DNA from: Methylocystis heyeri
GTDB taxonomy: Bacteria > Pseudomonadota > Alphaproteobacteria > Rhizobiales > Beijerinckiaceae
Direction of reading: 5' to 3'
DNA: 64,000 bases
Assembly (NCBI RefSeq): GCF_004802635.2
Contig: NZ_CP046052.1
Location: 992,001-1,056,000 of the forward strand
The number at the start of each line of letters is the position of its first letter. Within the stretch, counting starts at the first letter, position 1. Position numbers and translations under genes: made by a program. The notes under the pieces are model-generated. The model saw nothing but the letters and a program-made list of their open reading frames with translations, was not told where the DNA came from and searched no databases. Positions 44,641 to 51,832 of this stretch are shown here, piece by piece.

Positions 44641-45765
44641 CTAAAAAATTTGGTCTACATTGAATACGCCGGCTTGGTAGACCTGTGAGAACACTTTCCA
44701 TGCCTGACCTGGAGGGCACACGCCGATGACAAACATCCCAGTCGTTGCGGCATATTTGTAGCCTGGCCCAGACGCTGAGCTAGAGGTCGAGCCCGACAGC
44801 TGAGCGCCGTAGACGTAAAAGTCTCCGGCCCCATCGCCAGGAGCGGAGAAATTGGCCGCGGCGACGCCCGTTACCCTGCCGAGCAGTTGCTTGGCGAGCG
44901 TCTCGCCGTCGCCGACCTCCCTGACCTTTCCGTAAGCCTCTTGCGCTATCGGATCCATAGCGTTGGCGCCACTCGGCATGATATGCGCGGCGTAGATCGT
45001 TCCCCCGTGCATTTGTTTGTGGCAGAACGCGCAACCGCTAAATTGGGTCGTCAGCATAATCTCTGAGCCGGTCAACTCGATCGGCGCAATATTGGCGAAC
45101 GAGCCGGCCGTCTTGACGTTTGTTCGGCCGGGAACTTCATCCCAGACGACGCCGGGAAGCATGACGACGGAGATAGGCCTGCCGGCTCCCGACGAGGTCG
45201 CATCCTGGAACTTGAAAGTTTCTGTCGTGTATTCAAAGCCAAACCTCACCGTAATTATATTAGTATGTCCCGTAGGCATCGTAGCTGCTCCGTAAATATG
45301 TATTTTGTTATTATTAAGAAATTTACTTGGATCATTTTTTAGCTGGGCCAGCGCGGCATCAAGGTGCCTGTTGTCGCCGTACCTTTGAGATGCGGCGATT
45401 GTGATATGGTATATAAGCTTATTTAGTTTATCAGCGGCGTCTGTCGATGATAGGCTCTTCACATCTTCAAGCTTTGACATGCAAAAAGCCGAGCTGCCGC
45501 GCTGCTTCATAATGGCAAGCAGCAGCAGCGCACGCTTATCGGCTCTTTCTGCCTTTTGATGGGCGGGCGGAGATGGGAAGCTGGCGAATGAGAATTTGTC
45601 AGAATATTCAGATAATACCTGAGAGCTTAAAAGTGTATAATTTGTTTGTTCATTCAAATACTTTCGAACATTGGTTTTATCAGTTGTGTCGGTAATTTTG
45701 CTGCAGATATGGTTAACAATATCATTAAGCCGAGTGAGCGGGTCTTTGTTGGCGAACTTGGTCAT
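44641..45765 (-). CDS. orphan low-GC protein, possible CNF/BLF1-like deamidase
   Basis: The 374-residue protein starts at ATG with GGAGGG six bases upstream, so it is translated as read. Residues 1-150 are helical and Lys/Ser-rich. The second half has TTQFSGCAFCHKQMHGG, then TIYAAHIMP: an SGC motif with a His 16 residues after the Cys. This resembles the SGC...H site of CNF1 and BLF1 toxins, which deamidate glutamine, where spacing is 12 to 15. No signal peptide or immunity partner is visible. Base composition is far more AT-rich than all neighbours, pointing to recent transfer. Function is inference only. Confidence 0.6.
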   Translation of the reverse strand: MTKFANKDPLTRLNDIVNHICSKITDTTDKTNVRKYLNEQTNYTLLSSQVLSEYSDKFSFASFPSPPAHQKAERADKRALLLLAIMKQRGSSAFCMSKLEDVKSLSSTDAADKLNKLIYHITIAASQRYGDNRHLDAALAQLKNDPSKFLNNNKIHIYGAATMPTGHTNIITVRFGFEYTTETFKFQDATSSGAGRPISVVMLPGVVWDEVPGRTNVKTAGSFANIAPIELTGSEIMLTTQFSGCAFCHKQMHGGTIYAAHIMPSGANAMDPIAQEAYGKVREVGDGETLAKQLLGRVTGVAAANFSAPGDGAGDFYVYGAQLSGSTSSSASGPGYKYAATTGMFVIGVCPPGQAWKVFSQVYQAGVFNVDQIF

Positions 45766-46325
45766 TTTCGGTCCCTCCAGCCCTGGCGGTTTCGGCGTTG
45801 CCGCCCTTGTGGGGGGCCGGCTTTGGTTGTTTCATCGCCTGTTTAAACCCGGGCTTTGGCCCCGCGTGTGGGAACTCTCACACTGTCGATCGCGCCCACA
45901 CAGGCGTGGCGTGTCGAGGAGCGTGACCGTGATCCTGAGTGCGATTGTCGAGAAGCGGAAAAGCGAGCAAAGGATGATTTCAAGGTATGCGAGTGTGGCG
46001 CAATAAATGGCTAGGCTCGCAGGGGGGTGGCCGGTTCCTCGTTAAGAGGAATTGCTCGCACGCTGCTTCGGACTCCAGAGGATTAAAGAAAACGAGCCAT
46101 CGGGTCGGATGGCGCTATTCCAGAGCGTTGCGCGGAGCAGCGTTTTGCCGAGTTCCATAACGCGCGTTCCCCGCGAATCCCAAAAGGGTCGTCGATGGAC
46201 TGCGGCGACGCCTCCGAACACCGAATTCAGGGAGGAGATCCTTGGCAGACTCGATAAGAGTGGGGCTGATGCGTAGTTCGTGCGGATGAATCTGCGTGGC
46301 TGGTCCCGCAAAGAGAGCAGCTAGA
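45766..46325. other. 560-base spacer, no gene supported
   Basis: The stretch is of intermediate GC and holds only short unconvincing open frames plus the second GAGTGTGGCGC copy (45991-46001). A GTGTGGGAACTCTCACAC imperfect palindrome is at 45867-45884. Nothing else is recognised. Confidence 0.4.
45991..46001. repeat. direct repeat flanking the low-GC gene, right copy
   Basis: Matches 44529-44539 exactly over 11 bases in the same orientation. Confidence 0.35.
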
Positions 46326-46601
46326 ATGAGCAATGAATCGCGCTCGTTATTGGTCAGCATGATAGCTACTGTGATGGGGGCATGGTTTGTCAGCGGCATG
46401 CGCTTTCCAGATGCGCCTATCCATCGATGTTCGCCGACAGCTCATTACCTCTATGCCGATCACCCGAATGGCTATTGCGGTAAGTTGGGGCAGTCACGAA
46501 CCGAAAGAGACTTTCACATCTTTCAAGTTTGGGAGAAGGGCCAGAATTTTATCTGGCCATGCGGAATGCTCGCGCTTGCTCTTCTGATGAGCAAAAGGTG
46601 A
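46326..46601 (+). CDS. small membrane protein
   Basis: The 91-residue product starts at ATG 46326 with an AG-rich upstream sequence (AGAGCAGCTAGA). A hydrophobic helix at residues about 7-24 (LLVSMIATVMGAWFVSG) and a second at the C-terminus (FIWPCGMLALALLM) flank a polar loop with Cys, His and Tyr. It lies in the low-GC zone. No family is recognised, and coding status is uncertain. Confidence 0.45.
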   Translation: MSNESRSLLVSMIATVMGAWFVSGMRFPDAPIHRCSPTAHYLYADHPNGYCGKLGQSRTERDFHIFQVWEKGQNFIWPCGMLALALLMSKR

Positions 46602-46721
46602 CCGAATTGATGGTCCGCTTGGCAGTGACGCCGCCCCCTACTCCGGCAGCGCGTCGGGGATCTCTGCGAGGATTTTGCGCCCTTGGAGTCGATTGGCGCT
46701 CGGCCAATCTGCCATCATACG

Positions 46722-47012
46722 TCAGTCGCTTCTCGGCAACGCCCGGATCTCGATCGTGCCGCCACTCTCATAGTGAGGGTTGCCTTGCAGAAAGGTCTTG
46801 GCGTCCTCGATATCCGACGCTTCGACCCGCAAGTAGCCAATCAAATGATCCGTGATCGGGAGTCGTCGATCGTCTTTACGCACGCACATTCCGGTCTCGA
46901 TTGCGCTGCCGCCCTGGAAGCGGCCCGAGGCGCGGAGACGATCGAGATAGGCTTCCCAGTCTCCAATGGCGTCCGTAGCGTCATTGTGCATGAACAGTAT
47001 AAATTCGGACAT
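46722..47012 (-). CDS. YCII-related (DGPF) domain protein
   Basis: The 96-residue protein opens with MSEFILFMHNDATDAIGDWEAYLDRL and continues with a GRFQGGSAIETG segment, then an ITDHLIGYLRVEASDIEDAKTFLQGNPHYESGGTIEIRAL ending. This is the YCII/DGPF ferredoxin-like fold with a conserved His and Asp in the first part. Members are small homo-oligomeric proteins of unclear function, often near ECF sigma factors. ATG 47012 has AGGAG upstream. It lies 66 bases beyond the end of the SDR gene on the same strand. Confidence 0.85.
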   Translation of the reverse strand: MSEFILFMHNDATDAIGDWEAYLDRLRASGRFQGGSAIETGMCVRKDDRRLPITDHLIGYLRVEASDIEDAKTFLQGNPHYESGGTIEIRALPRSD

Positions 47013-47078
47013 GACGGCTCCTGCTTTTTTTCTTCGCGCAAAACGAAGCGCCGCGCGAGAATCTGAGCGCTCCACCCC

Positions 47079-47840
47079 CTACTCCGGCAGCACGTCGGGG
47101 GTCTGCCAGGAGAGATGCTGGCCGCTGTCGACGGCGATCATCTGGCCGGTGACGTTGCGGGCGTTGGCGAGATAGATCACCGCATCGACCACGGCGGAGA
47201 GTTCCGTCGGCCGTTGCAAGGGCACGCCGGCGACTTCGGCCTCAAAGCCCTTTTCTCCAAAAAAGGCGTTGGGCAGCACCGGGCCCGGTCCCACCGCATT
47301 GACCCGGATGCTGGGCGCGAAGGCCTGGGCCATGGTGCGCGTCGCGGTCCACAGCGCGGATTTCGTCAAAGTATAGGTGAAATAGCGCGGCGTGAGGCGC
47401 CAAACGCGCTGGTCGATCATGTTCACTATGGCGCCCTCGACGCCGGCCGGGAGACGCTTTGCAAATCGCTGGGCGAGGAGGAGCGGCGCACGCAGATTGA
47501 CCGCCATCTGGCGCTCATAGACCTCGAGCGAGAAATCGTCCGCGCTGTCCAGTTCGAATACGGAGGCGTTGTTCACCAGCAGCGTGAGCGGCCCGAAAGG
47601 CTCTTCCGCTTTTTCGATCAATAACGCGGTCTCGGCGGCGTCCGATAGATCCGCGCCGATCGCGGCGGCTCTGGCCCCGAGATCCTCGAGCGCCTGCGCC
47701 GCGAGCTGCGCCTCGGGCAAAGAGCGCTTCGAGGCGTGGATCACCACGGGCCGCCCGGCGCGGGCGAGGCCGTGCGCAATGGCGAGGCCGATCCGCCGCG
47801 CGGCGCCCGTGACCAGGACGGGACCCTTAGCCTCGATCAT
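47079..47840 (-). CDS. SDR family oxidoreductase (pteridine-reductase-like)
   Basis: The 253-residue Rossmann enzyme has the NADPH-binding TGAARRIG near the N-terminus (TGxxxRxG with Arg, as in pteridine reductases), NNAS near residue 90, and catalytic YTLTK (YxxxK). PGPVLP and a C-terminal VTGQMIAVDSGQHLSW follow. FolM/pteridine reductase-type activity on dihydropterins is plausible but not shown. An operon with the YCII gene is possible. Confidence 0.9.
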   Translation of the reverse strand: MIEAKGPVLVTGAARRIGLAIAHGLARAGRPVVIHASKRSLPEAQLAAQALEDLGARAAAIGADLSDAAETALLIEKAEEPFGPLTLLVNNASVFELDSADDFSLEVYERQMAVNLRAPLLLAQRFAKRLPAGVEGAIVNMIDQRVWRLTPRYFTYTLTKSALWTATRTMAQAFAPSIRVNAVGPGPVLPNAFFGEKGFEAEVAGVPLQRPTELSAVVDAVIYLANARNVTGQMIAVDSGQHLSWQTPDVLPE

Positions 47841-48172
47841 CTGGAAGAACCTCCGTACGGAAAAGTCGAGTTCCTCGATATTGACGATTTATTAGCCAAT
47901 ATCAACCGAAAGGGAAAGGTGTTTTTCTGTGTTATAAATGATTTAGACAAGTAAATAGTGGCACAGATCTGTAGCTGCCAAAAAGGTGACATAATTCTCC
48001 CGGTAAGCTTTCCAGACTCATACTTTTCAGCGCTGGAACGATACCTTCCTGGAAAGGTCTTGTTAAGATGAATGATTTTAATTCGATTCAACGAGCCGCG
48101 GGCCAAAACGCGGCTCGCCATGAGTTTTCTGGCCTCGCGAGAGCGGCGGGGCGCGTGTGCGGAGTAGAGTAA
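47841..48172. other. AT-rich control region of the outer-membrane protein gene
   Basis: The 332-base spacer is distinctly AT-rich from 47880 to 48090. A hairpin with arms CGAGCCGCG (48092-48100) and CGCGGCTCG (48109-48117) and an eight-base loop lies just upstream of the gene. It could be a 5' leader structure or a terminator. Confidence 0.45.
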
Positions 48173-48859
48173 ATGAGACTGTCCCATCTTGCGACCCTGC
48201 TCGCGCCCCTCGCGATTGCGGCGACGCCCGCGCTCGCGGCGGATCTGCCGCGCCGTTCCGGGCCGTCGCCGGAAGATTACTATTCCCCCGCCCCCGTCTC
48301 TAATTGGCAGGGGTTCTACGTCGGCATCAACGGCGGCCTCGGCTTCGCCTCTTTCGGGAGCGGCAGCGACACGCTGGTCGGCAGCGCCACGGGCGGGCTC
48401 ATCGGCGCCACCGCCGGCTTCAATTTCGTGCCCGCGCCCAATCTTGTGGTCGGCGTCGAAGGCGATTTTGACTTCGCCGGCATCAAGACGTCCGGCGCGC
48501 CTTATTACGGCGTTTATCGCGACGGCAGCGCCAACGATATTCTCACCGTGCGCGCGCGCGTCGGCTACACTTTCGATCGCGCGATGGTTTATCTCACCGG
48601 GGGCTTTGCGGGCAGCAACAACACCGTCTCCGTTTCGAACATCTGGACCAGATTCGCCGGCCAGCAATCCACATTCCAGACCGGATGGGCGCTGGGCGCC
48701 GGCATCGAATATATGCTGACAAGCAATCTTTCGGCCAAGGCCGAATATATTTTCACCTCGGTCGGTTCCTCGCACGACTTCTTCAATCTCTCCTTTGCGT
48801 CGCTGCAGACCAATGTGGACAATTCGCTGGTCAGAGTGGGCGTGAACTACCATTTCTAG
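48173..48859 (+). CDS. Omp25/31-type outer-membrane beta-barrel protein
   Basis: The 228-residue protein has a Sec signal peptide (MRLSHLATLLAPLAIAATPALA) and a mature start ADLPRR, then WQGFYVGINGGLGFASF, typical of alphaproteobacterial eight-stranded surface barrels. Glycine-rich turns and alternating strands follow (VGVEGDFDFAG, VRARVGYTF, KAEYIFTS) and it ends in VGVNYHF with the terminal Phe needed for barrel insertion. Such proteins are abundant porin-like or structural components of the outer membrane. Confidence 0.93.
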   Translation: MRLSHLATLLAPLAIAATPALAADLPRRSGPSPEDYYSPAPVSNWQGFYVGINGGLGFASFGSGSDTLVGSATGGLIGATAGFNFVPAPNLVVGVEGDFDFAGIKTSGAPYYGVYRDGSANDILTVRARVGYTFDRAMVYLTGGFAGSNNTVSVSNIWTRFAGQQSTFQTGWALGAGIEYMLTSNLSAKAEYIFTSVGSSHDFFNLSFASLQTNVDNSLVRVGVNYHF

Positions 48860-48974
48860 AGCGCTTTCCGACCGGACGGAATCGTCTGGTCGATGAGAAA
48901 TCGTTCCGTTTTCAAAAGGCTGGAGCAAAGTCTTATCGAAAAAGTCTATCAACTTTTTCGGGTTTTGCTCTAAC
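48857..48974. repeat. AGAGCG-type intergenic repeat, copy 2
   Basis: It begins at the gene stop with TAGAGCGCTTTCCGACCGG and ends with CAACTTTTTCGGGTTTTGCTCTAA; TAGAGC and GCTCTA at the ends are complementary. The internal GAAATCGTTCCGTTTTCAAAA and TGGAGCA parts recur in other Hyphomicrobiales spacers. It is related in position and start to 31894-31953. Confidence 0.6.
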
Positions 48975-49024
48975 AGCGCGCCCCGTGCTCGAATGGAAAT
49001 CGTTCGAGCGCGGGCTGCCCCCTG

Positions 49025-50416
49025 TCACGCCGATGCAGGAAGCGACACTTTGAAGGTCGCGCCGCCGCCGCTCGTCTCCTCGACCCAGATGCGGCCCTGG
49101 AGCTTGCCGATGAGCTCCCTCGCTATGGCGAGCCCGAGACCCGTGCCCGGCTTGCGTTCGTCCTTGCGCCAGAAAGGCTCGAAAATCATCTCCCGATCGC
49201 TTTTGGCGACGCCGGCGCCGTGGTCGATCACTTCCACCGACGCGTCGGCGTTGATGCGGACGACGACGGCGCCGCCGGGCGGTTCTTCGCGGACCGCATT
49301 GCCGATCAGATTCATGACCACGCTCTCGATCGCCCAAGGATATGCGCGAACCGTGACGGGGCTGGGCGGCGCCTCGTAGGAAAGCTGTCTGCCGTGGCTC
49401 ACGGCGATCGGGCTGTAATCGGCGACAGCCTGCATCACCACCTCGCCCAGATCGACATAAGGCGCCTTCTGTTTGGAGGCCTGCTCCTCGATTTGCGCCA
49501 GCACGAGAAGCTGTTCGAGCAGGGTTTGCACGCGCTGCAGATCGCGCTTGAGCTCGCGTTTGACGTCTTCCACCGGAGCCTGTCCGAGCTTTTCGATGCG
49601 TGTGCGCAGGATAGCGACCGGAGTGCGGAGCTCGTGAGCGGAATTCGCCAGGAACCGTTGCTGCCGCGCGACGCCGGCGTCGACCCGCGCGAGGGCGGCG
49701 TTGACCGCGGCGACGAATGGCGCGACCTCGGAAGGCAGATTATCGGTCGGCAGACGCTGATCCAGCGTGTCGAGATCGACCTGCGACAGCGACGCAGCGC
49801 ATTTTCGCAGAGGCTCCAGCCCCCTTTTCACGACGAGATGCACGATGACCGAAGAGAGGCCGAATAGCGCGAGATAGACCGCAAAAACGACCGGTCCCCA
49901 GTTTTCCATCGTGACGGTGTAGAGATCGCTCCAACGGAACTCGGCGCCATATACGATGAGGGTGAGAACGCCGGCAGGGGTATTTCCGGCGCGGATCCCG
50001 CCCCTCGAGTCGGGATCAGGGTCCGACGCGAGATGAAACATTGATGTGAGCGTCTCGATCGTTTTCAGCTGGCCTTTGAATTCGGCGACAAGCGCGGGAG
50101 AGGAGCCGGCAATGAATTCGTCGCGTTCCGGATCGAAGGCCGCATAGCGAAATTTGGGGTTTTCCGTTGCGTAGTCGCGCAAGGCGTCCGTGGTCTCGAT
50201 ATATTTGGAGCCGTCGGGCGCGCGGCGCACCGCGTCGGCGAGGATTGCGCGCGCGCTCCTGGTCGCGGCGCCCTGGAGCCTCACATTGGCGGGGTCGGCC
50301 AGTCCCGACGCCATGAGAGGCAGCACGATGACGACCGGATAGGTGAGGAGCACGATCATCGTGCCGAGGCTCCAGTAAAGGAGCGTTCTGGCGGTCAGGG
50401 ATTTCATTCTCGACAT
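49025..50416 (-). CDS. sensor histidine kinase
   Basis: The 463-residue kinase has an N-terminal helix (LLYWSLGTMIVLLTYPVVIVLPLM), a periplasmic sensor loop of about 150 residues, and a second helix (VVFAVYLALFGLSSVIVHLVV). A HAMP-like linker follows, then the dimerisation H-box NSAHELRTPVAILRTRIE (His near residue 261), the N-box NLIGNAV, and GTGLGLAI for ATP binding. It starts one base after the regulator stop (TGA G ATG), so the pair is coupled. Its place beside a copper-uptake operon suggests it senses metal, but the loop has no clear His/Met/Cys cluster. Confidence 0.93.
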   Translation of the reverse strand: MSRMKSLTARTLLYWSLGTMIVLLTYPVVIVLPLMASGLADPANVRLQGAATRSARAILADAVRRAPDGSKYIETTDALRDYATENPKFRYAAFDPERDEFIAGSSPALVAEFKGQLKTIETLTSMFHLASDPDPDSRGGIRAGNTPAGVLTLIVYGAEFRWSDLYTVTMENWGPVVFAVYLALFGLSSVIVHLVVKRGLEPLRKCAASLSQVDLDTLDQRLPTDNLPSEVAPFVAAVNAALARVDAGVARQQRFLANSAHELRTPVAILRTRIEKLGQAPVEDVKRELKRDLQRVQTLLEQLLVLAQIEEQASKQKAPYVDLGEVVMQAVADYSPIAVSHGRQLSYEAPPSPVTVRAYPWAIESVVMNLIGNAVREEPPGGAVVVRINADASVEVIDHGAGVAKSDREMIFEPFWRKDERKPGTGLGLAIARELIGKLQGRIWVEETSGGGATFKVSLPASA

Positions 50417-50417
50417 C

Positions 50418-51092
50418 TCAGGCGCCCGCCAGAAGATAGCCGACGCCGCGCACGGTGTGGATCTCGACGCCGGCCCGGCTTTCGCAGAGGCGTTGACGCA
50501 GGCGGGACACGGACATCTTCAGCGCGTCCGGCTGCACATTCTCGTTGATCCCATAAATATCGGCCATGAGCGTCTCATGCTTCACCGCCCGGCCGGCGCT
50601 CCGCATCAGGGATTCCAGCAGGAGCGCCTCGCGCTTCGATATGGCGAAAGGCTCGCCGCGGACGAGCGCCTCGCGCCGGCCGAAGTCGAAGGACAGATCG
50701 CCCAGCGTCGCCGGCGGCATGGGCTGGCCGCCCGGGCGTCGCAGGGCCGCCCTGATGCGCGCCAGCAGCTCGTCCGTGTCGAAAGGCTTGCTCAGATAGT
50801 CGTCGGCGCCGGCGTCGAGACCGTTCACCCTGTCGTTGATCGATCGCAACGCCGTGACCAGCAGGACGCGAATGTTCGGGTTCGCCGCCCGAGCCTCCGG
50901 CAAGATCGTTAGTCCGTCGCCGTCGGGCAGCATCCGGTCGAGCAGGACCAGGGGATATTCATACCCTCGCAGCGCCTCGCGCGCTTCGCCGAGCGAGCCG
51001 ACGCTGTCGGCGACATAACCCGAGCGCTCGAGGCGATCGGCGAGCAGCGCCGACATTTCCTGCTGATCCTCGACGATCAAAATTCGAACCAC
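50418..51092 (-). CDS. OmpR-family response regulator
   Basis: The 224-residue protein has a receiver domain with phosphoacceptor Asp52 in VLLDRMLPDGDG, the acidic pair in IVEDQQEM and Lys in YLSKPFDT. A C-terminal winged-helix DNA-binding domain follows (SKREALLLESLMRSAGRAVKHETLM... VSRLRQRL). GTG 51092 is preferred because it restores the standard receiver start (VVRILIVEDQ) after a GGAGG. It is the first gene of the two-component operon and divergent from the TonB-receptor genes; the 276-base spacer holds candidate binding sites. Confidence 0.93.
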   Translation of the reverse strand: MVRILIVEDQQEMSALLADRLERSGYVADSVGSLGEAREALRGYEYPLVLLDRMLPDGDGLTILPEARAANPNIRVLLVTALRSINDRVNGLDAGADDYLSKPFDTDELLARIRAALRRPGGQPMPPATLGDLSFDFGRREALVRGEPFAISKREALLLESLMRSAGRAVKHETLMADIYGINENVQPDALKMSVSRLRQRLCESRAGVEIHTVRGVGYLLAGA

Positions 51093-51240
51093 GCCGCATC
51101 CCTCCGCCGCCGAACGGAACTCATGGCAAAGGCCATAGCCGGCCATCTGTCGGGAGGCATTCCGCGCGCGCCTTTTTTCCCTTCCCGAGGGCTATGAAGC
51201 CATTTGTCCTCTGCCGCAACGGTCATGATGTTTCACGAAT

Positions 51241-51258
51241 TGTTGCAGATCTGCAACA
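51241..51258. promoter_or_regulatory. 18-bp perfect palindrome, candidate operator
   Basis: TGTTGCAGATCTGCAACA is a perfect inverted repeat in the middle of the divergent spacer between the two-component genes and the receptor operon. It fits the site of a dimeric repressor or sensor regulator. Confidence 0.55.
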
Positions 51259-51300
51259 GTCCACCGAATTAATGGCCGGGAAAATCGCTTTCGAGAAGTG

Positions 51301-51316
51301 GTTACGTTTTCGTTAC
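51301..51316. promoter_or_regulatory. 11-bp-spaced GTTAC direct repeat, candidate response-regulator box
   Basis: GTTAC starts at 51301 and again at 51312, in GTTACGTTTTCGTTACC. OmpR-family regulators bind pairs of direct repeats spaced about one helical turn (10 to 11 bp), and this pair lies 53 bases before the first gene of the receptor operon. Confidence 0.45.
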
Positions 51317-51368
51317 CTTGGCCTTGATAGTCCCTATAGGGTCGGAACCCATTCTCAGGACTAGCTAA

Positions 51369-51752
51369 TTGTCGCGGTCGAAGACGATATCGTCGCTCCT
51401 TGCGCTGCTGCAGTGCGTCGCCCTCGGGCTCGCTCTGCTGGCGGCGAGCGCCGGACCGCGTCAGGCCGCCGCCTCAGCGGCGCGTTTCGACGCGGCGCAC
51501 GACTGCGTTTCGACCTCGGGCCAGAACAGCGGCGATCGCGGAAAGTGCGGGCGCGACCTGTGCTGCCTTCTGTGCTGTTCGTCCCGCGCCGCCGCCCATG
51601 TCGAATTCATCGCCATATTGGGCGCGCAACTCCGGCTGACACCGCCGCATGAGCGGACAGCCGTCGCGTGGAGCGACAGGCGCCGTTACGCAGAACCAGC
51701 CCCCGGCTGGGCGAGTTCCTGGTCCTCGCGCGGACCGCCATCCTTGTCCTGA
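51369..51752 (+). CDS. Cys-rich secreted protein, DUF2946-like
   Basis: The 127-residue product starts at TTG with AGGA upstream and has a hydrophobic signal or anchor helix (LLALLQCVALGLALLAASAG). After it comes a dense Cys region (DCVSTSGQN..., KCGRDLCCLLCCSSRAAAH) with seven Cys in about 33 residues, and a C-terminal RGPPSLS. Small proteins with this plan, His/Cys centre and RGPP end (DUF2946) are often found upstream of TonB receptors and copper genes. A metal-binding function is an inference. It leads the receptor operon, 80 bases before it. Confidence 0.6.
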   Translation: MSRSKTISSLLALLQCVALGLALLAASAGPRQAAASAARFDAAHDCVSTSGQNSGDRGKCGRDLCCLLCCSSRAAAHVEFIAILGAQLRLTPPHERTAVAWSDRRRYAEPAPGWASSWSSRGPPSLS

Positions 51753-51832
51753 AGCTGATTGCGCGGACAGCAGATCCGCGCCCTCGCCTTTTTGCTTCGG
51801 GCGGCGCGCCTCGTCGCGCCAAAGGATGACCC

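Noticed and set aside
51093-51832. Search for a methanobactin precursor (mbnA) near the receptor
   Set aside because: No short frame with a leader and a paired GSCY/ACS-type core was seen in the spacers, and no mbnB or mbnC gene is present.
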